Positions 17,344-26,254 of a DNA stretch of 64,000 nt are shown here, in pieces; position 1 is the first letter of the stretch, and the number at the start of each line of letters is the position of its first letter. A program made the position numbers and the translations under genes. The DNA comes from Cupriavidus gilardii (lineage in GTDB: Bacteria > Pseudomonadota > Gammaproteobacteria > Burkholderiales > Burkholderiaceae): positions 1 through 64,000 of the forward strand of contig NZ_JABTYE010000006.1 in NCBI RefSeq assembly GCF_013314895.1. The letters are read 5' to 3'. The notes beneath the pieces were generated by a model. It was not told where the DNA came from, ran no database searches, and worked only from the letters and a program-made list of their open reading frames with translations.

Positions 17344-17832
17344 ATGCGCAGAAACACTCCGTCCAGCTCCGCCCTCGTCCGACCCAGCCAACCCGCCGGC
17401 ATCAGCCGCCTGCGCCGCCGCCGTGCCGGCTTCACGCTGATCGAGATCATGGTGGTGATCGTGATTCTCGGCGTGCTGGCGGCACTGGTCGTGCCCAAGA
17501 TCATGAGCCGCCCGGACGAAGCCCGCATCGTCGCGGCGCGCCAGGACATCTCGTCCATCATGCAGGCGCTCAAGCTGTACCGCCTCGACAACAGCCGCTA
17601 CCCGACTACCGAGCAGGGGCTGGCAGCGCTGGTCACCCGTCCGACCACCGAGCCGATCCCGAACAACTGGAAGGGCGGCGGCTATCTGGAAAAGCTGCCG
17701 CGCGACCCCTGGGGCCAGCCGTACCAGTATCTGAACCCCGGCGTGCGCGGCGAGATCGACGTGTTCAGCTTCGGTGCCGACGGCCAGGCCGGCGGCAGCG
17801 GCAACGACGCCGATATCGGCAACTGGGAGTAA
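17344..17832 (+). CDS. Type II secretion major pseudopilin GspG
   Basis: A 162-residue major pseudopilin. The prepilin peptidase site is in [22 protein letters not shown] (cleavage after the glycine, glutamate at +5), preceded by a long basic leader of about 28 residues. Downstream are the family landmarks [29 protein letters not shown] and [13 protein letters not shown], and the C-terminal calcium-site region. First gene of the operon gspGHIJKLMNDEF. A TATACT hexamer at 17261-17266 in the gspC-gspG gap may be its -10 box, without a good -35. Confidence 0.96.
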   Translation: MRRNTPSSSALVRPSQPAGISRLRRRRAGFTLIEIMVVIVILGVLAALVVPKIMSRPDEARIVAARQDISSIMQALKLYRLDNSRYPTTEQGLAALVTRPTTEPIPNNWKGGGYLEKLPRDPWGQPYQYLNPGVRGEIDVFSFGADGQAGGSGNDADIGNWE

Positions 17833-17865
17833 GCGTCCCGCCGCCGGCCGACGCCCGTCTTGATC

Positions 17866-18384
17866 ATGGCCACCGGCCCGCGCCCGTCGCACCCGCCCTA
17901 CCCCTTGCATGCACCGCGCAGGCCGTCGCGCCCGCGCGGCTTCACGCTGCTCGAGCTGCTGGTGGTGATGGTGCTGGCCGGCATCGTGGTGTCGATGGTG
18001 GCGATCAACGCCACGCCCAATGAGCGCGGCCGCGTGCTGGACGACGGCCAGAAGGTCGCCCGCCTGTTCGAGCTCGCGCAGGAAGAGGCGCAGCTGCGCG
18101 CCCGGCCGCTAGCCTGGGAAGCCGACCCGCAAGGCTGGCGCTTCCTCGAGGCCACGCCCTCCGGCTGGATGCCGCTGGTCGACGACGTGTTTGCGCCGGG
18201 CCAGTGGCGGCTGCCGCTGGACCAGGTCGCGGTGACCGCCGGCGCCGCGGGACAGGCCGGCGCGCGGCTGGTGTTCGGCCGCGAATGGATCGACGCGCCG
18301 CGGCAGCTGGTGCTGGTACGCGGCAACATCCGCGTCGAGGTGACCGGCGACGGCACCGGCCGCTATTTCGCCAGCGCACAATGA
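17866..18384 (+). CDS. Type II secretion minor pseudopilin GspH
   Basis: A 172-residue minor pseudopilin with prepilin cleavage site PRGFTLLELLVVMVLAGIVVS and a GspH-type C-terminal domain (QKVARLFELAQEEAQLRA, then PLAWEADPQGWRFL). I chose the ATG at 17866 over a TTG two codons earlier. It begins 33 bases after gspG and its stop overlaps the gspI start (ATGA). Confidence 0.93.
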   Translation: MATGPRPSHPPYPLHAPRRPSRPRGFTLLELLVVMVLAGIVVSMVAINATPNERGRVLDDGQKVARLFELAQEEAQLRARPLAWEADPQGWRFLEATPSGWMPLVDDVFAPGQWRLPLDQVAVTAGAAGQAGARLVFGREWIDAPRQLVLVRGNIRVEVTGDGTGRYFASAQ

Positions 18385-18809
18385 TTCCCCTGCGCCGTGC
18401 CTCCCGCTCCCGCGCGGGACCCCCAAGCCGCCGCCGGCAAGGCTTCACGCTGATCGAGGTGCTGGTCGCACTGACCATCCTCGCGGTCGCGCTGACTGCC
18501 GCAATGCGTGCGATGGGCTCGATGATCGAGGCCGGCAGCTCGCTGCAGCAGCGCATGCTGGCCGGCTGGAGCGCCGACAACCAACTCGTCGCGCTGCGCC
18601 TGACCAAGACCTGGCCCGAACCGGGCACGCGCGGCGCGCCCTGTCCGCAGGGCGGCATCTCTCTCTATTGCGAGCAGACCGTCGCGCCGACGCCGAACCC
18701 CGCCTTCCGCCGCGTCGAGATCGCGGTCTATCCGTCCGCCGAGGACCGCTCGGTGCGGCTCGCCTGGCTGGTCACCATCGTCCCCAATGAAACGCGCAAC
18801 CTGCTCTGA
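18381..18809 (+). CDS. Type II secretion minor pseudopilin GspI
   Basis: A 142-residue minor pseudopilin with the cleavage site RRQGFTLIEVLVALTILAVAL and the conserved N-terminal helix. GspI, GspJ and GspK form the tip complex of the pseudopilus. It overlaps gspH by 4 bases and gspJ by 23 bases, which indicates tight translational coupling. Confidence 0.93.
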   Translation: MIPLRRASRSRAGPPSRRRQGFTLIEVLVALTILAVALTAAMRAMGSMIEAGSSLQQRMLAGWSADNQLVALRLTKTWPEPGTRGAPCPQGGISLYCEQTVAPTPNPAFRRVEIAVYPSAEDRSVRLAWLVTIVPNETRNLL

Positions 18810-19470
18810 CGCGCGTGGCTTCACGCTGATCGAGATGCTGGTCGCCATCACGCTGCTGGCGGTGATGGCGGTGATGGGCTGGCGCGGTCTCGACGCGATG
18901 ACGCGCGGTCGCGAACGCCTGGTCGACCACGACCAGCGGCTCGACGCGCTGAAGCTGCTGTACGGCCAGTTCCAGACCGATTGCGAGAATCTGGCCCGTC
19001 CCGAGGCGCTGCAGCAGAGCCCGGTCGAACTCGAGGACGGCCGGCTGCTGCTGGTGCGCGATCGCCGCGAGCCCGGGATGCCGGGCGCGTGGCAGGTAGT
19101 GGCCTACCGCGTCGAGAACGGCGCCGTGGTGCGCGCCGCCACCGGCCCGCTGGACAACCGCCAGGGCGTGCAGGCGGCGCTGATCGCGCTGCGCCAGCCC
19201 GGCGGCGGCGGCGAGCTGGTGCGGCCGCTGGTGCCGAACGCGGAAGGGCTGGTCGCGCGCGCCTGGGTCGAGCCCGGCGGCTGGCGCGACACCAGCGGCG
19301 AGCTGCGCGCCGCGCTGCGAATCGGCGCGGCCAGCGCGGTACCGGCCAGCAATGCGCAGATCGGCGTGCCCAGCGGTACGCTGCGCGGGCTCGAGCTGGT
19401 GGTGCTGGCGCGGATGGGCGACGGCGACACGCCGCGCCGCTTCGACAAGCTGTGCATGACGGGCCAATGA
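18787..19470 (+). CDS. Type II secretion minor pseudopilin GspJ
   Basis: A 227-residue minor pseudopilin. Cleavage site DARGFTLIEMLVAITLLAVMA, then the family stretch GWRGLDAMTRGRERL and a larger beta-rich domain including LVRDRREPGMPGAWQVVAYR. Its 5' end lies inside gspI; the ATG at 18787 is in the right position relative to the leader peptide. The gene ends 7 bases before gspK. Confidence 0.93.
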   Translation: MKRATCSDARGFTLIEMLVAITLLAVMAVMGWRGLDAMTRGRERLVDHDQRLDALKLLYGQFQTDCENLARPEALQQSPVELEDGRLLLVRDRREPGMPGAWQVVAYRVENGAVVRAATGPLDNRQGVQAALIALRQPGGGGELVRPLVPNAEGLVARAWVEPGGWRDTSGELRAALRIGAASAVPASNAQIGVPSGTLRGLELVVLARMGDGDTPRRFDKLCMTGQ

Positions 19471-19477
19471 GCGCGCG

Positions 19478-20497
19478 ATGAACGGTACCCCTGCCCTCCC
19501 TGCGCACCGACCGCGAACCGCCCGGCACCGCGGCGCCGCCGTGGTCACCGCGCTGCTGATCGTCACGCTGGCGGTGGTGGTGGTGTCCGGGCTGCTGTGG
19601 CGCCAGCAGGTGCAGATCCGCTCGGTCGAGAATCAGCGCCTGGTGGCGCAGGCCGCCTGGATCGAGCGGGCCGCCGTCGACTGGGCGCGGCTGATTCTGC
19701 GCGACGACCTGCGCCGCTCCAACGTCGACCATCTGGGCGAGCCGTGGGCGGTGCCGATCGCCGAGACGCGGCTGTCGGACTTCCTCGGCGCCGCGCTGCG
19801 CACCGACCGCGCCGGCGAAACGTCCTTCCTGTCCGGCCGCATCCTCGACGCCCAGGCCCGCTTCAATCTGCGCAATCTGGTGACGACCACCGCGGGCGCC
19901 AACGGCGGCATCTCGGTGACCATCGACCCGGCCGGCCTGGCGGCCTATCGACGCCTGCTGCAGGTGCTGGGCCTCAACCAGGGGCTGGCCGAGGCGACCG
20001 CGCGCTATCTGCTCCAGGCCGAACGCGCCGGCGCCGGCCGCGCCGCCCCTCGGCCGCCCGACAGCCTGGCGGACCTGCTGGCCATCCCGGGCTACGAGCC
20101 GGACATGCTGCCGGTGCTCGAGCCCTTCGTCGACCTGCTGCCGGACCGCACGCCCGTCAACGCGAACACCGCCGACGCCGAGGTGCTGGCCGCGGTCATC
20201 GACAAGCTGCCGCTGGACCGGGCCCGCGAACTGGTGCGCCAGCGCGACCGCGCCTATTTCAACAACGTCGGCGACCTGCAGACCCAGTTGCGCGCGATCG
20301 CGCCGCAGGCCGATGCCGGCGTCGGCACCGCGCTGGAGACGCGCTCGCACTATTTCCTGATCTACGGCCTGATCCGCCACGAGCGGGCGGTGCGCATGCA
20401 GGTCTCGCTGGTGCGGCGCGCGGCGATCCTGGGCAGCGCCCAGGCGACCCAGGTGGTGTGGACGCGCGACCTCGAGCGGATGCCGGACTTGCGATGA
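19478..20497 (+). CDS. Type II secretion minor pseudopilin GspK
   Basis: A 339-residue GspK, the largest pseudopilin, which caps the pseudopilus. After a leader ending RHRGAAVVTALLIVTLAVVVVSG, which lacks the +5 glutamate typical of pseudopilins as GspK proteins do, come the hallmark NQRLVAQAAWIERAAVDWARL and the saposin-like insertion followed by TPVNANTADAEVL and the helix-hairpin-helix-like end. Start ATG at 19478. Confidence 0.93.
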   Translation: MNGTPALPAHRPRTARHRGAAVVTALLIVTLAVVVVSGLLWRQQVQIRSVENQRLVAQAAWIERAAVDWARLILRDDLRRSNVDHLGEPWAVPIAETRLSDFLGAALRTDRAGETSFLSGRILDAQARFNLRNLVTTTAGANGGISVTIDPAGLAAYRRLLQVLGLNQGLAEATARYLLQAERAGAGRAAPRPPDSLADLLAIPGYEPDMLPVLEPFVDLLPDRTPVNANTADAEVLAAVIDKLPLDRARELVRQRDRAYFNNVGDLQTQLRAIAPQADAGVGTALETRSHYFLIYGLIRHERAVRMQVSLVRRAAILGSAQATQVVWTRDLERMPDLR

Positions 20498-20807
20498 TGC
20501 CGATCGACATCCCGCCCAAGGAGGTACGGTCGGAAACAGGCCGGGAAAACGCGGCCTGCGAGCACCGCGGCCGCCCGCACACAACCGAAACGGTTGACGC
20601 GAATCCGCCACAAAGGCAAGGTATGCTGATGCCTTGGCGGAAAGGCATTTACCGGCACTCGGCTGTGCTCGCGGCGATCGCCGCCGGCACCGCCGCCACC
20701 GGGCGGGACCGTGCCTCGGCACGGAACCGGACCAGATTGCAGACGCGCCCCCAGGCCGTCGACGATTCCGCCGTCCATCTTCACTGCCGCGCAGTCCCAA
20801 GGAAACC
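20498..20807 (+). other. 310-base gap inside the gsp operon between gspK and gspL
   Basis: Unusually long for this otherwise tightly packed operon. It contains TTGACG (20594-20599) and TATGCT (20622-20627), but 22 bases apart, too far for a normal sigma-70 promoter. No conserved protein is apparent in any frame; the gspL frame is open through 20634 but its upstream part is Arg/Pro-rich with no GspL similarity. An internal promoter or an RNA processing site is possible. Confidence 0.35.
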
Positions 20808-22265
20808 TTGAGCACCACCCTGTTCGTCCGCCTGCCGCATCGCCCCCACGATCAACCGCAGCCCTGGCGCTTCGGGGCGCTGCCGTTCGCGCTGGTGCGC
20901 GATGCCGTGGCCGCCCAGGGCCGGCGCGAGCGCGCGCCCGCCACGGGCCATCTGCTGCGCGAGGGCTACGCGCCGATCGCCGAGCTGCCGCCGGCGGACC
21001 GGCTGGTGCTGATCGTCGCCGCGGCCGACGTGCTGGTGACCACGGCGGCGGTGCCGCCGCTGGCGCCGAACCGGCTCAAGCTGGCGCTGCCGAACCTGGT
21101 CGAAGATTCCCTCGCGGCCGATGCTCAGGCCTGCCATATCGCGGTCGGGCCGGAGGCACCGCAAGCCGCTGCCGATGCCAGCACCGCGGCCGCCGCGGCG
21201 CGCGGACCGCGCCGCCGCCTGCTGATGGTGACCGAGCGCGCTTGGCTGCGCGCGGTGCTCGACGCCTTCGCCGAACACCGCCATCGCCGCCGCCATCTGC
21301 TTGCCGCGCAGTTCTGCCTGCCGCTGGCGACGGCCGACGACGAGGCGGCCGCGGCCACCTCATCCGGCCCAGCCGGGCCCGGCGCGGCGCCCGAACCCGC
21401 CGCCCCGTCCGAGCCGCCCGCCACGCTGGCGCTCGAAGCGGCCTCCAGCGCCCTCGCCGCCGCCGCTCCGCTGCTCGAAGGGGAGACCGGCACCGGCCAG
21501 GCCGCGCCGGTCTGGCAGCTGACCGTGCGCACCGGACGCTATCAGGGCTATGGCCTGCTGCTCGGCGACGAAGCGCTGGCCGCCTGGCAGGCGCTCGCCC
21601 CGGCCGGCATCTGGTACGGCGACCGCGACGCGGCGTCGCTGCCCACGCTGACTTCGGTACGCCCGCTCGGCTGGCCGGTCTGGATCGAAGGCGCCCAGGC
21701 CTGCCTGCGCGAGCCCTCGCTCGATCTGGCGCAGTTCGACTTCGCGCAAGGCCGCGCCGACCGCTGGAACCTGCGCGCCTGGCGCGCCCCGCTGGCGCTG
21801 GCCGCCGCACTGCTGGTGGTCCACTTGATCGCGCTGAACATCCACTGGCTGATGCTGCGCGGCGAACAGGCGCGGCTGCAGCAGGCCCAGACCCAGCTGC
21901 TGCGCAGCGCCTTCCCGCGCATGCCGGTGGTGGTCGACCCGCCGCTGCAGATGCGCCGCCAGGTCGAACAACTGCGCCTGGCCAGCGGCCGCAGCACGCC
22001 CGACGACTTCCTGCCGCTGGCCGACCGCTTCGCGCAGGCCGGCCGTCAATTGCCGCCGGACGCGCTGCTGGCGCTCGAATACCGCGGCAAGACCCTGCAC
22101 GCGACGCTCAAGCCCGGCACCGACACCAATGCGCTGCGCCAGGCCGCGCGCCAGGCCGGGCTGTCGATGGAAGAGGATCGCGCGCCGGCGCAGTCCGCCC
22201 GCTCGGGCAGCGGCCCGGCACCCGCCGGATCGCGCTGGGTCATCAAGCCGGGAGGCGTGTCGTGA
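20808..22265 (+). CDS. Type II secretion inner-membrane protein GspL
   Basis: A 485-residue bitopic protein. An actin-like cytoplasmic domain binds the ATPase GspE, one transmembrane helix follows (APLALAAALLVVHLIALNI, about residues 325-343), then a ferredoxin-like periplasmic domain. Start is TTG at 20808 (LSTTLFVRLPHRPHD), preceded by AAGGAAACC; the longer open frame upstream is compositionally unlike GspL. An Ala/Pro/Ser-rich linker interrupts the cytoplasmic domain near residue 185-215. Confidence 0.85.
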   Translation: MSTTLFVRLPHRPHDQPQPWRFGALPFALVRDAVAAQGRRERAPATGHLLREGYAPIAELPPADRLVLIVAAADVLVTTAAVPPLAPNRLKLALPNLVEDSLAADAQACHIAVGPEAPQAAADASTAAAAARGPRRRLLMVTERAWLRAVLDAFAEHRHRRRHLLAAQFCLPLATADDEAAAATSSGPAGPGAAPEPAAPSEPPATLALEAASSALAAAAPLLEGETGTGQAAPVWQLTVRTGRYQGYGLLLGDEALAAWQALAPAGIWYGDRDAASLPTLTSVRPLGWPVWIEGAQACLREPSLDLAQFDFAQGRADRWNLRAWRAPLALAAALLVVHLIALNIHWLMLRGEQARLQQAQTQLLRSAFPRMPVVVDPPLQMRRQVEQLRLASGRSTPDDFLPLADRFAQAGRQLPPDALLALEYRGKTLHATLKPGTDTNALRQAARQAGLSMEEDRAPAQSARSGSGPAPAGSRWVIKPGGVS

Positions 22266-22332
22266 TGCCCGCCACCTCGGCCAGCTCCACCTTCTCCGCC
22301 CTCGCCGGCTTTCCCGCTCACCAGGCAAGACC

Positions 22333-22959
22333 ATGAACGACCGCGCGCACGATCGGCCGACCACCGCCGCAGCATCGCGGACCGCCGCCGCCGCCGGCCT
22401 GTCGGCACGGCTGGGCAAGCTGCGTCCGCGCGTGCCGGCGCGCTGGCGCGAGCGGGCCGAGGCCTTCTGGACCGCGCGCAACCCGCGCGAGCAGACCCTG
22501 CTGGCGGTCGGCGGCGCGCTGCTGGCGCTGACGATCGGCTACAGCGTGCTGTGGGAACCCGCCGCGGAAGGCCGCGAGCGGCTGCAGAAGACGCTGCCGC
22601 AGCTGCGTGCCGAGCTCGCCGAGATGGAAACGCTGGCGCAGGAGGCGCGCGGCCTGTCGGCCAGCCCGGCCCCGGCGCTGCGCGGCGAGGCACTGGTGCA
22701 GGCGCTGCGCGACGGCCTGGCCCAGCATGGCTTGAGCGCGAGCCGCGTCGCGCCGACCGGCGACCACACGATTCAGATCCAGCTCGACAAGGTGCCGTTC
22801 GGCGCGGTGGCCGCCTGGCTGTCCGACGTGCGGCAGCAGCAGCGCCTGAAAGTCACCGATGCCCGCATCGTCTATGTCGGCGCGACCGCCATCGTCAATG
22901 TCACCGCCACCCTGCAGGGACCGGGGGCCGGACCCGAGCGTCCGGGCGGACGCGGCTGA
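22333..22959 (+). CDS. Type II secretion inner-membrane protein GspM
   Basis: A 208-residue partner of GspL. A basic cytoplasmic N-terminus (about 50 residues), the transmembrane helix TLLAVGGALLALTIGYSVLW, a coiled-coil (EGRERLQKTLPQLRAELAEMETLAQEA is the core) and a small ferredoxin-like domain ending in DARIVYVGATAIVNV. It starts 67 bases after gspL. Its stop overlaps the gspN start (TGATG). Confidence 0.92.
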   Translation: MNDRAHDRPTTAAASRTAAAAGLSARLGKLRPRVPARWRERAEAFWTARNPREQTLLAVGGALLALTIGYSVLWEPAAEGRERLQKTLPQLRAELAEMETLAQEARGLSASPAPALRGEALVQALRDGLAQHGLSASRVAPTGDHTIQIQLDKVPFGAVAAWLSDVRQQQRLKVTDARIVYVGATAIVNVTATLQGPGAGPERPGGRG

Positions 22960-23789
22960 TGGCACGGCTGGAAGCCCTGCGCCTGCGGCGCCGCGAGCCG
23001 CGGCCGGCGCGCCGCCGCGGATTGCTGCGCTGGACGTTGCTGGGCCTGGCCACGGTCGCGGTGACGACGATCGCCGCGCTGCCGGCGGCCTGGATCGCCG
23101 ACACCGTCGCCAGCCGCACCGAGGGCCGCGTGCTGCTGGCCGATGCCGCCGGCTCGCTGTGGCACGGCAGCGCCACGCTGGCATTGTCGGCGGGCGCGGG
23201 CAGCCGCACCGCCACGGTGCTGCCCGGGCGCCTGCAGTGGAAGATCGCGTTCTGGCCGCTGCTGACCGGCTCGGTGCGGCTGGTCGCACAGCATACCGAG
23301 GCGATGCCGGCCCCCGTCGCGATCACGGTGACGCCGTCTGGCTGGCGGGCCCAGCCGGGCTCGATGCGGCTGCCGGCCTCGCTGCTCGAAGGCATCGGCG
23401 CGCCGTTCAACACGCTGCGCCCGGACGGCGCGATGCGGCTGGACTGGAGCGCGCTGGAGGGCCGTTTTCGTGCGGAAGGAGGGAGCGGTGGACGGCCCGC
23501 CGGCCTCTACGGCCACCTGACCCTTCGCATCGACCAAGTATCATCGGCCGTCAGCCGGTTGCGGCCGCTCGGCAGCTACCGCGCCGAAATCGACTGGACC
23601 GGCCCCACCGGCATGCTGAGGCTGTCGACCGTGTCCGGCCCGCTTCACCTGGAGGGCAGCGGACCGCTGGGCCGCCAGGCGCGCTTCGAGGGCACCGCCC
23701 ATGCGGATCCCGACGCCGCCAATCAGTTGGCCTCCCTATTGAGCCTGCTGGGAAGACGAGAGAACAATGTGACCAGGCTGCGCTTCTGA
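22959..23789 (+). CDS. Type II secretion protein GspN
   Basis: A 276-residue GspN-family protein with one N-terminal membrane anchor (LLRWTLLGLATVAVTTIAAL) and a periplasmic domain. Typical features are EGRVLLADAAGSLWHGSATL near residue 55 and LPGRLQWKIAFWPLL. GspN is an accessory component absent from several characterised systems and its role is unclear. Overlaps gspM by one base of the stop/start TGATG. Confidence 0.9.
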   Translation: MARLEALRLRRREPRPARRRGLLRWTLLGLATVAVTTIAALPAAWIADTVASRTEGRVLLADAAGSLWHGSATLALSAGAGSRTATVLPGRLQWKIAFWPLLTGSVRLVAQHTEAMPAPVAITVTPSGWRAQPGSMRLPASLLEGIGAPFNTLRPDGAMRLDWSALEGRFRAEGGSGGRPAGLYGHLTLRIDQVSSAVSRLRPLGSYRAEIDWTGPTGMLRLSTVSGPLHLEGSGPLGRQARFEGTAHADPDAANQLASLLSLLGRRENNVTRLRF

Positions 23790-23841
23790 TCCGGCGCAAG
23801 GCATCGCGCCAAGCACCGGGCCGCGCAACCAACCGACGCTT

Positions 23842-26226
23842 ATGACGACAACAGACCGACGCCCCATCCTGCCTACCGCCTGCGCACGCGCCGTCACGGC
23901 GCTGTGCGCCCTGTCGCTGATGGCGCCGGCCCCGCTCTGGGCGCAGGCACCCGGACAGGCGAGCCCCGCCGTGCCGGCCCCGCCCGACGTCACGCCGCGC
24001 AACCGCGATCAGGTCGTCCTCAATTTCGTCAACGCCGACCTGGAAGCGGTGGTGCGCGCCGTCGGCCAGGCCACCGGCAAGAACTTCGTGATCGATCCGC
24101 GCGTCAAGGGCACCGTCAACCTGGTGACCGAGGCGCCGGTCTCGCGGGCGCAAGCGCTGGAGACGCTGGGCTCGGTGCTGCGGATGCAGGGCTATGCGAT
24201 GGTCGAGGCCAACGGCTTCACCAAGGTCGTGCCCGAGGCCGACGCCAAGCTGCAGGGCTCGCCCACGGTGATCGGCGCCGGCGCCAGCCGCGGCGGCCAG
24301 GTGGTGACGCAGGTGTTCCGGCTGAACTACGAATCGGCCAACGCGCTGGTGCCGGTGCTGCGGCCGATGATCGCGCCGAACAACACGATCACCGCCTATC
24401 CGGCCAACAACACGCTGGTGATCACCGACTATGCCGACAACCTGCGCCGCATCGCCCGCATCATCGCGGCGATCGATGCGCCCGCGTCGGGCGAAGTCGA
24501 ACTGATCCCGCTGAAATACGCGATCGCCAGCGATGCCGCAGTGGTGCTGCAGCGCCTGCTCGATCCGGGCGCCGCCGGCGGCGCGCCGGGCGGCGCGGCC
24601 GGCCCGGCAGTCGATGCGAGCCTGCGCACCTCGGTGGTGGCCGAGCCGCGCAGCAACGCGCTGCTGGTGCGTGCCACCAGCCGGGCCCGGCTGCAGCAGG
24701 CACGCCAGCTGATCGAGAAGCTGGACCAGCCGCACGCGCGCCCCGGCAACATCTGGGTGGTGCCGCTGAAGAACGCCGACGCGGTCAAGCTGGCGCCGAC
24801 GCTGCGCGCGATCGTCGCGGCCGACGCCAGCTTCAATGTCGCGCAGCAGGGCCAGGGCGGCATCGGCGGGATCGCCGGCGCCGCGGGCGGCGCGGCCGGC
24901 ATGGCCGGCGCGCAGAACATCGCCGCGCCGACCGGCCAATTCACCGGCGGCGCCGCCGGGATGGGCGGCTACGGCCGCACCGGCAGCACCGGCAGCGGCT
25001 TCGGCGGCGGCGCCGGCGGTACCGGCTCTGCCTTCTCGGCCTCGTTCGCGCCGAACCAGATTCCGACCACCGGCGGCATCATCCAGGCCGATCCGTCCAC
25101 CAACTCGCTGATCATCACCGCCAGCGAAGCGGTCTATCGCAGCCTGCGCGCGGTGATCGACGACCTCGACGCGCGCCGCGCGCAGGTCTACATCGAATCG
25201 ATGATCGTCGAGGTGACCTCGACCCAGGCCGCCGAGCTCGGCATCCAGTGGCAAGGCATTCTGAGCTCCGCCGGCGGCAACAACAACTTCTTCGCCGGCA
25301 CCAACTTCGGCACCGGCGGCGGCAACATCATCAACCTGAGCGGGGCCGTCTACGACATCTCGCAGAACGGCGCGGCGGGGATCGAGCGCGCCGCCGGACT
25401 GGTGCCCGACATCGGCGGCCTGAACCTGGGCGTGGTCAACCGCGCGCTGGGCCTGGGCGCGCTGCTGCGCGCGCTCGGCAGCCAGGGCAGCGTCAACCTG
25501 CTGTCGACGCCGAACCTGATCACGCTGGAGAACGAGGAAGCCAAGATCCTGATCGGCCAGAACATTCCGATCACCACCGGCTCGTACGCGCAGAACAACG
25601 CAGTCGGCGGCGGCACACCGTTCAACACGTTCGACCGCAAGGATGTCGGCATCACGCTGCGGGTCAAGCCGCAGATCACCGACGGCGGGCTGGTCAAGCT
25701 GCAGATCTATCAGGAGTCGTCGTCGGTGGTGCCGGGCACGACCAACCTGATCCAGGGCCCGACCACCAATGTGCGTTCGATCGAAACCAACGTGCTGGTC
25801 AACGACGGCCAGATCATCGTGCTCGGCGGCCTGATCGAGGACAACTACGGCGATGGCGTGCAGAAGGTGCCGGGGCTGGGCGACCTGCCGTGGATCGGCG
25901 GACTGTTCCGCTACGAGAACAAGTCGCGCGCCAAGACCAATCTGCTGGTCTTCCTGCGCCCCTATGTGATGCGCACCTCGGGCGCGACCGACCGCATCAC
26001 CCAGGACCGCTACGGCTATATCCGCGGCGAGCAGCAGGGCTTCGTCTCGCCCAACATGATGATGCGCGACACGCAGACGCCGGTGCTGCCGCCGGCCGAT
26101 GCGCCCGCTGCGCCGTTCGTCGATCCGCGCAACAATGGGCCCGTGCCGGGTCCGCTGCCGCTGGAGCAGACGCTGCCGCCGCCGGGCCCGACCTCCCGCG
26201 CCCCCAACCAGGGCGAAGGCGCCTGA
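23842..26226 (+). CDS. Type II secretion secretin GspD
   Basis: A 794-residue outer-membrane secretin. Signal peptide (ALCALSLMAPAPLWAQA), N0 domain beginning VVLNFVNADLEAVVRAVGQATG, N1-N3 repeats (for example TLVITDYADNLRRIARIIAAI), then the secretin domain with VPGLGDLPWIGGLFR near residue 675 and LLVFLRPYVMR. A glycine/alanine-rich insertion of about 75 residues interrupts N3 (about residues 335-405). The C-terminus is proline-rich without an obvious pilotin-binding S-domain. It forms the channel through which folded proteins leave the periplasm. Confidence 0.96.
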   Translation: MTTTDRRPILPTACARAVTALCALSLMAPAPLWAQAPGQASPAVPAPPDVTPRNRDQVVLNFVNADLEAVVRAVGQATGKNFVIDPRVKGTVNLVTEAPVSRAQALETLGSVLRMQGYAMVEANGFTKVVPEADAKLQGSPTVIGAGASRGGQVVTQVFRLNYESANALVPVLRPMIAPNNTITAYPANNTLVITDYADNLRRIARIIAAIDAPASGEVELIPLKYAIASDAAVVLQRLLDPGAAGGAPGGAAGPAVDASLRTSVVAEPRSNALLVRATSRARLQQARQLIEKLDQPHARPGNIWVVPLKNADAVKLAPTLRAIVAADASFNVAQQGQGGIGGIAGAAGGAAGMAGAQNIAAPTGQFTGGAAGMGGYGRTGSTGSGFGGGAGGTGSAFSASFAPNQIPTTGGIIQADPSTNSLIITASEAVYRSLRAVIDDLDARRAQVYIESMIVEVTSTQAAELGIQWQGILSSAGGNNNFFAGTNFGTGGGNIINLSGAVYDISQNGAAGIERAAGLVPDIGGLNLGVVNRALGLGALLRALGSQGSVNLLSTPNLITLENEEAKILIGQNIPITTGSYAQNNAVGGGTPFNTFDRKDVGITLRVKPQITDGGLVKLQIYQESSSVVPGTTNLIQGPTTNVRSIETNVLVNDGQIIVLGGLIEDNYGDGVQKVPGLGDLPWIGGLFRYENKSRAKTNLLVFLRPYVMRTSGATDRITQDRYGYIRGEQQGFVSPNMMMRDTQTPVLPPADAPAAPFVDPRNNGPVPGPLPLEQTLPPPGPTSRAPNQGEGA

Positions 26227-26254
26227 ACGCAGGCCGACCACACAGGCAATCACG

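Noticed and set aside
20594-20627. Internal promoter before gspL
   Set aside because: TTGACG and TATGCT are 22 bases apart, outside the normal spacing.
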